From Qipengyuania flava (GTDB lineage: Bacteria > Pseudomonadota > Alphaproteobacteria > Sphingomonadales > Sphingomonadaceae), in NCBI RefSeq assembly GCF_019448255.1, contig NZ_CP080410.1, forward strand, positions 2,542,001-2,606,000: DNA of 64,000 nt, given 5' to 3'. Below, piece by piece: positions 53,628 through 64,000 of this stretch; positions within the stretch are counted from its first letter, which is position 1; every line of letters begins with the position of its first letter. The notes below the pieces were generated by a model. It saw only the letters and a list, made by a program, of their open reading frames with translations. It was not told the origin of the DNA and did no database searches. The position numbers and the translations under genes were made by a program.

Positions 53628-54842
53628 ATGAGCGATACGAAGACGCAGACCGCCACTGCCACCGAAACCGCCTTCGACCTGACTCCGCCGGATCCGGTGC
53701 CCGAGGTCGCGCCCGAAAAGGCGGCCGGGCTCGTTCCCGTATCGGAAGAGGTGAAGAGCAAGCTGGAAACCAAGGTCGACGGGTTTGTCGAGGACCTCAT
53801 TTCCGAAGACGCCAATTCGCCCGAATTCGGCAAGAAGGTCGACCAGCTCACCAACATGGGCCGCAAGGAAATCATGGCTGCGGCCGGCATGTCGAACCGC
53901 TTCCTCGACCGACCGCTGCGCGCAATGGACAAGGACGAAGGCGTCGGCGCCAACCTGGCCGAGCTGCGCCGCGTTGTCGAAGACCTCGATCCGGGCAAGC
54001 GCGGGAAGCTGTCGGGAACGCGCAAGATCCTCGGCATCATCCCCTTCGGCAACAAGCTGACCAATTACTTCCGCAGCTATCAGAGCGCGCAGACGCACAT
54101 CCAGGGCATCCTCAACAACCTTTCCAGCGGGAAAGACGAGCTGATCATGGACAACGCCGCGATCGATGTGGAGCGGCAGAAGCTGTGGGAGGCGATGGGC
54201 AATCTGGAACAGATGATCCACATCTCCAACACGCTCGACCAGAAGCTGGAGGAGAAAGCCGCCGAACTCGACGCGACCGATCCGGCCAAGGCCAAGGCGG
54301 TGCGCGAAACCGCGCTTTTTTATGTCCGCCAGCGCACGCAGGACCTGCTGACCCAGATGGCGGTCAGCGTGCAGGGCTACCTCGCGCTCGATCTCGTCAA
54401 GAAGAACAATGTCGAACTGGTGAAGGGTGTGGATCGCGCGAGCACCACAACGGTGGGCGCGCTGCGCACCGCCGTGACCGTGGCCGAAGCGATGACCAAC
54501 CAGCGCCTTGTGCTGGGCCAGATCACCGCGCTCAACGATACGACCGCCGGCATCATCGATTCCACCAGCACCCTGCTGCGCGATCAGACCGGCAAGATCC
54601 ACGAGCAGGCCGCAGCGAGCACGATCCCGCTGGAAACGCTTCAGCGTGCGTTCCAGAACATCTACGACACGATGGACGAGGTCGACAATTTCAAGCTGCG
54701 CGCGCTCGACAGCATGAAGCAGACCGTCGACCTGCTGTCGGACGAAGTCGAGAAGTCCAAGGGCTACATCGCCCGCGCCGAAGGCCAGGCACAGGCGCAA
54801 AAGCAGGTCGCGGAAAGCAACCTCCTGAGCATCGAAGGCTGA
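53628..54842 (+). CDS. toxic anion resistance protein (TelA/KlaA family)
   Basis: A 404-residue, largely alpha-helical protein of the TelA family, named for tellurite-resistance loci but also found widely in chromosomes. Features are ELRRVVEDLDPGKRGKLSGT, RKILGIIPFGNKLTNYFRSY (the PFGNK core), LEQMIHISNTLDQKLEEKAA and the long coiled segments around ETALFYVRQRTQDLLTQMAV. The N-terminal 40 residues are acidic and disordered. The ATG at 53628 is preferred over a TTG six codons upstream that contains the GGAGA ribosome-binding site. It leads an operon with a two-helix membrane protein and a PHA-system protein. The biochemical role is unknown. Confidence 0.92.
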   Translation: MSDTKTQTATATETAFDLTPPDPVPEVAPEKAAGLVPVSEEVKSKLETKVDGFVEDLISEDANSPEFGKKVDQLTNMGRKEIMAAAGMSNRFLDRPLRAMDKDEGVGANLAELRRVVEDLDPGKRGKLSGTRKILGIIPFGNKLTNYFRSYQSAQTHIQGILNNLSSGKDELIMDNAAIDVERQKLWEAMGNLEQMIHISNTLDQKLEEKAAELDATDPAKAKAVRETALFYVRQRTQDLLTQMAVSVQGYLALDLVKKNNVELVKGVDRASTTTVGALRTAVTVAEAMTNQRLVLGQITALNDTTAGIIDSTSTLLRDQTGKIHEQAAASTIPLETLQRAFQNIYDTMDEVDNFKLRALDSMKQTVDLLSDEVEKSKGYIARAEGQAQAQKQVAESNLLSIEG

Positions 54843-54855
54843 GGGGCACAGCGCC

Positions 54856-55614
54856 GTGAACGACCTCACACGCGAAAGCGACCGCATCCTGTCCGAAGGC
54901 AAGGCGCTGGTGCGCGACAACCGCGAAGGCGGTCGTCATCGCCGCGCGCCTTCCATCGGCGAAGGCTCGGCGCGTGTGAAGCGCAAGAACTGGGTGAAAC
55001 GCATCACCTATTTCGTCGGCGCCGTGTTCACCATCCTGGTGTCCGCATCGATCGCCGGCATGATACTCGACGGCATCGGTTTTGCCGGCGTGATGGCAGT
55101 TGCGCTCGCGGTGGTGGTCGCGGCCTGGGTGTTCACCAACTATCCCAAGGTGAAGGTTCCCACCCGCACCGACATCAACAAGGGTAACGTCCAGCAGATG
55201 GTCAGCCGGACCGAGCTGTGGCTGGAAGCGCAGCGGCCCGCCCTGCCCCCGCCCGCGGCCAAGATCGTCAGCGACATGGGGGTCCAGCTCGACGCGCTCG
55301 GCCTCCAGCTCGAAGGTCTCGACCAGAACCACCCCAAGGCGCGCGAAGTGCGCAGCCTGGTGGGCGAGCAGCTACCCGAAATGATCGACAGCTACCGCCG
55401 TATCCCCGCGCATCTCCGCACCGAAGAACGCGCCGGCGCCACGCCGGATGCGCAGCTGACCGACAGCCTCGGCAAGATCAGCGGCGAGATCGATTCCATC
55501 ACCCGGCAGCTTGCTGAAGGGTCGCTCGACGACCTCGCGATCAAGCACCGCTACCTCGACTACAAATTCGGCGAAGGGGCCCAGACCAGCCCGCTGCTGG
55601 AGGACAAGAGCTGA
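54856..55614 (+). CDS. XpaC-like membrane protein
   Basis: A 252-residue protein with a basic N-terminus, two membrane helices at ~50-95 (ITYFVGAVFTILVSASIAGM; IGFAGVMAVALAVVVAAWVF) and a cytosolic helical domain rich in charged heptads (VQLDALGLQLEGLDQNHPKA; SLGKISGEIDSITRQLAEGS). The architecture and position after TelA recall the XpaC family (5-bromo-4-chloroindolyl phosphate hydrolysis proteins) that accompanies TelA in other bacteria; direct similarity was not tested. A GTG start has GAGGGG upstream, and the stop overlaps the next start (TGATG). Confidence 0.72.
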   Translation: MNDLTRESDRILSEGKALVRDNREGGRHRRAPSIGEGSARVKRKNWVKRITYFVGAVFTILVSASIAGMILDGIGFAGVMAVALAVVVAAWVFTNYPKVKVPTRTDINKGNVQQMVSRTELWLEAQRPALPPPAAKIVSDMGVQLDALGLQLEGLDQNHPKAREVRSLVGEQLPEMIDSYRRIPAHLRTEERAGATPDAQLTDSLGKISGEIDSITRQLAEGSLDDLAIKHRYLDYKFGEGAQTSPLLEDKS

Positions 55615-55916
55615 TGCGCGTTCCCATTCCCCACAATCTCGACAAGGCCGAAGTGCGCCACCGCCTGCGTTCGCGCAGCCACGAAATCGTCAATTTCGTG
55701 CCCGGTGGCATGGCCGATGTCACGACGGACTGGCCGAACGAGGACCGCATGGACCTCGCCGTGAAGGCGATGGGTCAGAGCATCGACGGCTGCGTCATCA
55801 TCGAAGACAACCAGGTGATCTTCGAGGTCAACCTGCCTCCCGCGCTTTCCTTCGTCGAACCGATGGTTGCCAGCGCGATCCGCAAGGAAGGCACCAAGAT
55901 GATCGAAGCCAAGTAG
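55614..55916 (+). CDS. polyhydroxyalkanoic acid system family protein
   Basis: A 100-residue protein resembling the small PHA-granule-region family (PHA_gran_rgn). It begins VPIPHNLDKAEVRHRLRSRS, has DWPNEDRMDLAVKAMGQSID, GCVIIEDNQVIFEVNLPPAL and ends FVEPMVASAIRKEGTKMIEA. The family role is unknown, but it is often found with phaC/phasin genes; here it is instead the last gene of the TelA operon, 26 kb from phaC. One-base overlap (TGATG) with the previous gene couples translation. Confidence 0.8.
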   Translation: MRVPIPHNLDKAEVRHRLRSRSHEIVNFVPGGMADVTTDWPNEDRMDLAVKAMGQSIDGCVIIEDNQVIFEVNLPPALSFVEPMVASAIRKEGTKMIEAK

Positions 55917-56076
55917 TTCTACGCAGGCCTCTTTCAGAAAATCCCCATAGGCTGGAACCATTTACGCGCCCGTGCGCTGTCTTTTGGTGTTTGCGCATCT
56001 CAGCGGGGCGCGTACACCTTGGAGACGGGGTTATCGCGCGCGCGATTCCCGCAGGGTTTGAGGGGTTCAAAGCACC

Positions 56077-56619
56077 GTGGGTCGAACGGTTCGAGAGTAT
56101 CTGAAAGACGAAACGTCGCACTGCCACGACCGGCTTGATCGGCGCCTTGGTGCCGTGCTGGACGGGACGGCTGTCGGCTACGCGGAATTTCTCGCCATCC
56201 AGTATCGCGCCCGCAAAGGCATCGAAGACTGGCTTGTGCGAAGCGCCATCCCGAACGCTCCCCCTTCGCAAGTGCCCCTGATCGCCCGCGACCTTAAGGC
56301 GCTTGGCGCCCGACTTCCCCTTTCCGCGCCGCGCTTCGATGGAGTGCCGGCAAGCGATCCGCTTGGTGTGTGCTGGGTTCTGGCCGGCTCGTCGCTCGGC
56401 AATCGCGCCATTCTTGCGCAGATGAGAAAAGCGGGCAGCGCCTTCCCCGCTACCTTTCTCTCCGATGCATCGATGACAACCTACTGGCAAACGCTTCGGC
56501 CTGCGCTGGCCCAGCCGGTCGATCCTGTCCGGCACAGCCCGATGCTCGCTGGCGCGAGCGCGGTCTTCGAGCACTTCAACGCCGTCGTTACCCAGCACCT
56601 TTCGCCGGTGGCCGCGTGA
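56077..56619 (+). CDS. bphO: heme oxygenase (biliverdin-producing), BphO-type
   Basis: A 180-residue HugZ/BphO-like heme oxygenase that opens heme to biliverdin IXalpha, the chromophore of bacteriophytochromes. It starts VREYLKDETSHCHDRLDRRL with the likely proximal heme ligand His17, and has a distal-helix segment GVCWVLAGSSLGNRAILAQM matching the family GSxLG motif. The C-terminus HFNAVVTQHL is typical. A GTG start follows GAGGGG. Its stop overlaps the phytochrome start (TGATG), so chromophore and apoprotein are made together. Confidence 0.9.
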   Translation: MGRTVREYLKDETSHCHDRLDRRLGAVLDGTAVGYAEFLAIQYRARKGIEDWLVRSAIPNAPPSQVPLIARDLKALGARLPLSAPRFDGVPASDPLGVCWVLAGSSLGNRAILAQMRKAGSAFPATFLSDASMTTYWQTLRPALAQPVDPVRHSPMLAGASAVFEHFNAVVTQHLSPVAA

Positions 56620-59186
56620 TGAACGCGCAGGACGTCAATCTCTCGAACTGCGACCGTGAGCCGATTCACCAGCTTGGCCAGATCCAGCCCTTCGGCGCGC
56701 TGATTGCAGTCAATTCCGACTGGTTCGTCGCGCATCGGTCCTGCAACCTGTCCGTGATCTTCGGCGAAGGAAAAGACGTGGAGGTTGGCGAAAGCCTGTC
56801 TCGCCTCGTCTCGCCCTCAGCGCTCGAACGCCTTCGCAGCGGTGCCGCCGCGCTTTCTCTTGACGATCAGGTTGAACGGCTCTTCGCGCTGTCCCTGTTT
56901 GGCGATGAGCAGCTGTTCGATTGCGCGCTGCACACGTCCGGCGACTTCACTGTCATCGAGATCGAGCGGCACGTCGATGGCGACCTCGACCGGCAGCTCG
57001 CTGTCCTCCGGCCGATCATGTCGCGGCTCGAGAAGAAGACCGACGTGGAGACGCTGGCTGACGAAGCTGCGCGCCAATTGCGGCATTCGCTCCAGATCGA
57101 CCGTGTCATGGTTTACCGCTTCCGGGACGATCTTTCCGGCGAAGTGATCGCCGAGGCAAAGCGCGAAGACCTCGAAGCCTTCCACGGCCTGCGGTATCCA
57201 AAGTCGGACATCCCCAACCAGGCCCGCGCCCTTTACGTGCGAAACCGCTTCCGCATCATCTCCGATGTGGAGAGCGCACCCGTTCCGATCGAACCCGGTG
57301 TCAGCTTCGACGGCGAACCGCTCGACCTCAGCATGAGCACGCTACGTGCCGTGTCGCCAATCCATATCGAGTATCTCAAGAACATGGGCGTCGGCGCTTC
57401 GCTGTCGATCTCGATCATCATCGGCGGCAAGCTTTGGGGGCTGTTCGCCTGCCATCACTATGGCCCCAAACTGCTCCCCTACTCGCACCGGACCGCTGCC
57501 GAGCTGTTCTCCGAACTGTTCTCGCTGGTGCTCGACCGCGTCATTGCCCGACAATCGAGCGAGCGCCGCGAAGTAGGCCGCAAGATCCACGACCGACTGA
57601 TGCGCGACATTGCGGCGGGCACAAGCCTCGCCTCCAGCCTGCCGACGCTCGACGCGGTGATCCAGCAAGCGATCCCGCACGATGGGGCGAGCATCTTTGT
57701 CGAGGACGCTTACGACAGCCGCGGCTCGGCACCGAACGAAGAAGAGTTCCGCGCACTGGTGCCCTCGCTCAACAGCGCGGCAACCAGCCGCCTGCTCCAA
57801 AGTGATGCCCTCGCCGAACGCTTGCCGCGAGCCGAACGGTTCGCCGATCGCGCGGCTGGCGCGCTGGTCATCCCGGTTTCGCGTTCCCCGCGTGATTATC
57901 TGGTACTGTGGCGCAAGCCGCTGACCCAGACCGTGGCATGGGCGGGAAATCCCGAAAAGCCGGTGGAAAGCGGCCCCAACGGTGACCGCCTGACGCCGCG
58001 CAAGAGCTTCGAGGCGTGGCGCGAGACTGTCGAGGGACGCGCCGAAAAGTGGTCGGACGCCGAACTCGACATTGCCGAGGGTCTTCGCGTCACCCTGCTC
58101 GAGATCATCCTGCGGCTGACCGACGAAGCCGTGGCCGAGCGCGCCAAGGCGCAGCAGCAACAGGAGCTGCTGATCGCGGAACTCAACCATCGCGTTCGCA
58201 ACATTCTGAACCTCATCCGGGGCCTGATCAGCCAGTCGAAGAACGACGCACGCGACATCGAGTCCTTCGTCGACATCGTCGGCGGCCGCGTCAGCTCGCT
58301 CGCTTCGGCCCATGACAACATTACCAAGGGCAACTGGTCACACGCGCCCTTCTCTGGCCTGATCGAAAGCGAATCCAACGCCTATCTGGCTGGCAAGGCC
58401 GATCGTCTTGCTCTCCAAGGGCCGGAAGCCATGATTGCTCCGGAAGCCTACACCGTGCTGGCGCTGGTCATGCACGAGATGGTGACGAACTCGGCAAAGT
58501 ACGGATCGCTGAGCGATCGCAGCGGCGCACTCGATGTGACGGTCCACCGTGGCGACAACGATGATCTGCATATCCGCTGGACCGAGCGTGACGGCCCCCC
58601 GGTCAAACCGCCCACCCGGCGCGGGTTCGGCAGCACGATCATCGAACGGTCGATTCCCTACGAACTGGGCGGCGAGGCAAAGGTCGATTTCGCTCTCAGC
58701 GGGCTGTCAGCCGAATTTCGCGTGCCGGGCAGCTATGTCGAATGGCGCAGCACCGCGGAAACGAAAGCAGCAGTGGCTGAACGAAAGGAGAGCGGCCACT
58801 CCTCGGACCTCAAGCGGGTTCCGGAAAGCGTCCTGCTTGTCGAAGACAGCATGATTATCGCCCTGGACGCGGAAGATTGCCTCAAGGAACTGGGCGTCGA
58901 AACGGTGCGGATCGAAAGCTCGGTTGCGGCGGCACTCGATGCCCTTGCCAATAAGGAACCCAGCCTGGCCATTCTCGACTACAACCTCGGCCGCGAGAAC
59001 AGTGAGCCGGTGGCAAAGGTCCTGCGCGAAAAAGGCATCCCGTTTTGGCTCGCCACGGGATACGGCGAAATGCAGGAACGGTCAGGCGAACTGGGCGCGG
59101 CCGGGATGCTCACCAAGCCTTACGGCAAGGACGAGCTGGTCGATTTGCTCTCGGCATTCGGCGCCGCAGCATCGGCCCCTAATTAA
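56619..59186 (+). CDS. bphP: bacteriophytochrome with HWE histidine kinase and C-terminal receiver
   Basis: An 855-residue red/far-red photoreceptor. Cys11 in NLSNCDREPIHQLGQIQPFG is the biliverdin-binding cysteine of the PAS domain; the GAF domain has YRFRDDLSGEVIAEAKREDL and LRYPKSDIPNQAR (PxSDIP); a PHY domain follows (LFACHHYGPKLLPYSHR region and beyond). The kinase is HWE-type with His524 in AELNHRVRNILNLIRGLISQ and ATPase LALVMHEMVTNSAKYGSLSD. The C-terminal receiver has Asp787 in LAILDYNLGR, the FATGUY-like FWLATGYGEM and Lys in MLTKPYGKDEL. The start overlaps the heme oxygenase stop. Confidence 0.94.
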   Translation: MNAQDVNLSNCDREPIHQLGQIQPFGALIAVNSDWFVAHRSCNLSVIFGEGKDVEVGESLSRLVSPSALERLRSGAAALSLDDQVERLFALSLFGDEQLFDCALHTSGDFTVIEIERHVDGDLDRQLAVLRPIMSRLEKKTDVETLADEAARQLRHSLQIDRVMVYRFRDDLSGEVIAEAKREDLEAFHGLRYPKSDIPNQARALYVRNRFRIISDVESAPVPIEPGVSFDGEPLDLSMSTLRAVSPIHIEYLKNMGVGASLSISIIIGGKLWGLFACHHYGPKLLPYSHRTAAELFSELFSLVLDRVIARQSSERREVGRKIHDRLMRDIAAGTSLASSLPTLDAVIQQAIPHDGASIFVEDAYDSRGSAPNEEEFRALVPSLNSAATSRLLQSDALAERLPRAERFADRAAGALVIPVSRSPRDYLVLWRKPLTQTVAWAGNPEKPVESGPNGDRLTPRKSFEAWRETVEGRAEKWSDAELDIAEGLRVTLLEIILRLTDEAVAERAKAQQQQELLIAELNHRVRNILNLIRGLISQSKNDARDIESFVDIVGGRVSSLASAHDNITKGNWSHAPFSGLIESESNAYLAGKADRLALQGPEAMIAPEAYTVLALVMHEMVTNSAKYGSLSDRSGALDVTVHRGDNDDLHIRWTERDGPPVKPPTRRGFGSTIIERSIPYELGGEAKVDFALSGLSAEFRVPGSYVEWRSTAETKAAVAERKESGHSSDLKRVPESVLLVEDSMIIALDAEDCLKELGVETVRIESSVAAALDALANKEPSLAILDYNLGRENSEPVAKVLREKGIPFWLATGYGEMQERSGELGAAGMLTKPYGKDELVDLLSAFGAAASAPN

Positions 59187-59901
59187 AGAAACGCTGTTGG
59201 TAGTAGAACGTCGCGGCGACGGGATTGCCCGCGCGGTCGCGGGCGGGCTCGAAGCGGATTTGCTCGTAGGCCAATCGGCACACCACTGCGTCGGTCTCGG
59301 GAAACGGGCTGGCCCGGTAGACGCTGCATCCCGTGACCCGTCCGGCCGCTGAAACCGACAAGCGCACGATGACCGATTTGCCGATCCGCGCCTGCCGTCC
59401 GCCGGGAGGTACGGGAAAGGCGCTCGCATCCGTGATGGCCCGGATAAGAACGGGTTTGCTCGCGATGCCGCCGCCCTGTCCGCTGCCGCCGGTTCCGCTG
59501 CCCGTGCCAACCCCTTCGCCCGACCGTCCGGTGCCGGTCCCGTCATCGGTAGCGCCCGCCGTGTCCGCGGCGCCGGTCGAGGCTGCGCGCGGCGCGGGCC
59601 GATCCTCGCGAATGCGAACTTCGGGTTCCGGGGCCGTGGTCGGCTTCGGCACGGCTTCGCGCCCGGGATCGCCGGCCGCGCCTTCGGGTTCGGGCGCCTG
59701 CGGCTCGGGCGGTTCTTCGGGCGCGGTTACCGTGACGGTAAATGCCGACACCACGCTGCGCTCGACCTGCGAGACGGCGTCGGGAGCCAGACTACGTATC
59801 AGCGCGTAGAATAATCCTATGTGAATCAATGCTATCAGCAGGATAACCCACGGGTTGAGCCGTTTCTTCGTGTTCGAAAATCGGGTGCCCTGCTCGGTCA
59901 T
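59179..59901 (-). CDS. TonB-family energy transducer
   Basis: A 240-residue protein with one N-terminal membrane helix (NPWVILLIALIHIGLFYALI, ~17-36), a Pro/Glu-rich periplasmic spacer (PEEPPEPQAPEPEGAAGDPG), a Gly/Ser-rich linker and a TonB C-terminal domain (IGKSVIVRLSVSAAGRVTGC, VYRASPFPETDAVVCRLAYE, QIRFEPARDRAGNPVAATFY). It would transmit proton-motive force to outer-membrane receptors; a TonB-dependent receptor lies 3 kb downstream. The last codons overlap the end of the convergent bacteriophytochrome gene by 8 nt. exbB/exbD are not in the window. Confidence 0.9.
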   Translation of the reverse strand: MTEQGTRFSNTKKRLNPWVILLIALIHIGLFYALIRSLAPDAVSQVERSVVSAFTVTVTAPEEPPEPQAPEPEGAAGDPGREAVPKPTTAPEPEVRIREDRPAPRAASTGAADTAGATDDGTGTGRSGEGVGTGSGTGGSGQGGGIASKPVLIRAITDASAFPVPPGGRQARIGKSVIVRLSVSAAGRVTGCSVYRASPFPETDAVVCRLAYEQIRFEPARDRAGNPVAATFYYQQRFFN

Positions 59902-59909
59902 GAACAGTC

Positions 59910-59935
59910 AACGTGGCGCACAGGCTGTGCGTTCC
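59910..59935 (-). promoter_or_regulatory. candidate EcfG-type promoter, GGAAC-N17-CGTT, facing the TonB-family gene
   Basis: On the minus strand GGAAC (59935-59931) and CGTT (59913-59910) are 17 nt apart. It is a complete consensus match, but the -10 element ends only 8 nt before the annotated start, so the transcript would be essentially leaderless. Chance occurrence is possible. Confidence 0.4.
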
Positions 59936-59985
59936 TGACGCGGCAAACGTGAGGGCGCCCGCGGGGCGAGGAGCTTTGCCACACC

Positions 59986-62751
<2,766 letters not shown>

Positions 62752-62762
62752 GCAAAGGAAAA

Positions 62763-62792
62763 GGGGCGGCCCTCCTGGAAGAGAGCCGCCCC
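62763..62792. terminator. GC hairpin between hybrid kinase and TonB-dependent receptor
   Basis: GGGGCGGC (62763-62770) pairs with GCCGCCCC (62785-62792) around a 14-nt loop in the convergent gap. No T-run follows on either strand, so intrinsic termination is doubtful. Confidence 0.45.
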
Positions 62793-62839
62793 GGAAAGGT
62801 TGTGCGCCGGAGCCCGAAAGCCCCGGCGTCCATTATGCC

Positions 62840-64000
62840 TTAGTAGCCGATGATGACCGACAGGCTCGCAGCGCGCGGAGCGCCGATCTGAGCGAAGCCG
62901 AAGCTGTCCAGCGAACCACCGAAGAAGCCGACGTAGTATTCGTCGAACAGGTTGGTCACGTTCAGCTGGAGAGCCACATCGCCACCGGTCGGGAATTCGC
63001 CGAGCGTCCAGCGGACGTCGAGGTCGACCAGCGTGTACGACGGGATCTTCGCGTCGAAGGTGAACGGCGTGCCGTCGAACAGCTCGCCATCAACATCGGT
63101 GTTGGTGTCGTTGTTGTAGCGCGGGCCGGTGTGCTTGACCTGTGCGCCGAACTCGAAATCACCAACGGCGATCTGACCACGTGCACCGAAGGAGAACTGC
63201 GGTGCGCCCGATTCGCTCTTGCCGCCGGTCAGCAGGAAGCCCTGCTCACCCGAGGCGGTGCAGCTGTAGCGACGGTCACCGACCTGGAACGAACGGCAAG
63301 CGCCGATGGCGATGTCGTCTGCGATTTCCGAGTCGTTGTACGAACCGAAGACATAGAGCAGCGAGTTGCGGGTCGGACGCCATGCGATCGAGCCGTCGAT
63401 GCCCCACTTATCCACGTCACCCAGGTTACGGTAGACGCGTGCACCTTCACCGTCGTTGGCTTCCGGATCGAAGGCCACAGCGAGGCGGTTCTTGTACATG
63501 GTGTAGTAGGCGCCGAACTGGGCTTCGATCGAACCCGACTGGAAGCGCAGGCCGAGGTCGAAGCTGTCGGTGGTTTCCGGCGACGGGTTCGCGCCCGGAT
63601 CGTTGTCCGCGAAGAACAGCGATGCGTAGAGCGGGTCCGTACCCGGGACCGAAAGGCCCTTGGCGTAGTTGGCGAAGACCGAAACTTCCGGCGAGAATTC
63701 GTAGATGAACCCAACGTTCGGAAGAAGCTTGTCGTACTTCAGGGTACGCGAGCGCGGAGCAACTGCATTCGGGTTAGCCGCTTCGTAGCCGGCGAGGTCG
63801 AAGCCCGGGTTGGGGCAGTCGACGAAACCGTTGTCCGAAGTGGTGTAGCAGTTCTGGTTCAGCTTACGCGTGAAGAACGGCGCACGCAGAGCCAGCTTGG
63901 CGGTGAAGTCGCCAAAGCGACCGCGGTATTCGCCCGAGACCTGGTGCAGGATCGCGAAGGACTTGCGGTCACGCTTGTTCACTTCGTTGCCGTTCACGTC
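62840..64000 (-). CDS. TonB-dependent receptor (C-terminal part; 5' end outside window)
   Basis: The frame is open to the right edge, so the start lies beyond base 64000; 386 residues of the outer-membrane barrel are present. Typical C-terminal features are SPEVSVFANYAKGLSVPGTD, NPSPETTDSFDLGLRFQSGS, VDKWGIDGSIAWRPTRNSLL and VALQLNVTNLFDEYYVGFFG, ending in an aromatic Tyr. The plug domain, TonB box and signal peptide are not visible, so the ligand (siderophore, sugar, vitamin or other) cannot be inferred. It converges on the hybrid kinase across 88 nt with a GC hairpin. A TonB-family transducer is encoded 3 kb away. Confidence 0.93.
   Translation of the reverse strand, partial: DVNGNEVNKRDRKSFAILHQVSGEYRGRFGDFTAKLALRAPFFTRKLNQNCYTTSDNGFVDCPNPGFDLAGYEAANPNAVAPRSRTLKYDKLLPNVGFIYEFSPEVSVFANYAKGLSVPGTDPLYASLFFADNDPGANPSPETTDSFDLGLRFQSGSIEAQFGAYYTMYKNRLAVAFDPEANDGEGARVYRNLGDVDKWGIDGSIAWRPTRNSLLYVFGSYNDSEIADDIAIGACRSFQVGDRRYSCTASGEQGFLLTGGKSESGAPQFSFGARGQIAVGDFEFGAQVKHTGPRYNNDTNTDVDGELFDGTPFTFDAKIPSYTLVDLDVRWTLGEFPTGGDVALQLNVTNLFDEYYVGFFGGSLDSFGFAQIGAPRAASLSVIIGY

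Overview
The window is high-GC DNA with dense, often overlapping genes. It looks like the chromosome of a sphingomonad alphaproteobacterium, most likely in or near Erythrobacteraceae. The basis is gene content: a PhyR-NepR-EcfG general stress module with GGAAC-N16-CGTT promoters, HWE-family histidine kinases, class I PHA synthase with an Ala/Lys-rich phasin, fused cysNC, NDUFA12, LptF/LptG, and proteins of a sphingomonad type (DUF2155, DUF1272, DUF427). This taxonomic placement is inference from recognised families; no database search was run. No prophage, insertion sequence or CRISPR array was found.

Layout. 1-6.9 kb: a catabolic stretch with a hydantoinase/oxoprolinase cut by the left edge, an aldehyde dehydrogenase, a translationally coupled pair of acyl-CoA dehydrogenases, and a LuxR-type regulator whose promoter side carries a perfect 18-bp palindrome. 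7.0-9.9 kb: cysD-cysNC (sulfate activation) ending in a strong terminator. 9.9-21.6 kb (minus strand): a two-partner secretion operon of TpsB transporter, a 2,106-residue Gly-rich TpsA exoprotein, an exported TPR-CHAT (caspase-like) protein and a small exported protein. 21.8-22.5 kb: an EAL-domain gene remnant beside tRNA-Thr(CGT) and tRNA-Cys(GCA). 22.6-27.7 kb: acyl-CoA thioesterase, flavin monooxygenase, crotonase, a winged-helix regulator and an AlaC-like aminotransferase. 27.8-30.7 kb: phaC and phasin, the latter with a PhaR-like operator pair. 30.8-37.1 kb: clpS, DUF427, lptF-lptG-GNAT, a fatty-acid desaturase and a YghO-like protein.

37.1-42.3 kb is the general stress response locus: a single-domain response regulator, an FNR-like regulator, phyR, a CHASE-HWE kinase, nepR (55 aa) and ecfG. 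Phosphorylated PhyR should bind NepR and free EcfG. Perfect EcfG-type promoters precede both phyR and nepR-ecfG, implying positive feedback. 42.3-50.5 kb is housekeeping: AI-2E-type permease, sodB, glmM-DUF1272-thiD, a LOG-family protein, tRNA-Trp(CCA), aat, DUF2155, NDUFA12, DUF192 and recX. ClpS and Aat together supply the Leu/Phe N-degron pathway. 50.6-64 kb: a fatty acyl-AMP ligase, a PAS-HWE kinase, a TelA/membrane protein/PHA-system operon, a heme oxygenase-bacteriophytochrome operon whose phytochrome carries its own HWE kinase and receiver, a TonB-like protein, a MASE1 hybrid kinase, and a TonB-dependent receptor cut by the right edge.

The least explained unit is the TPS-CHAT operon. 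It pairs a giant exported glycine-rich solenoid with a caspase-like protein that has its own Sec signal peptide.
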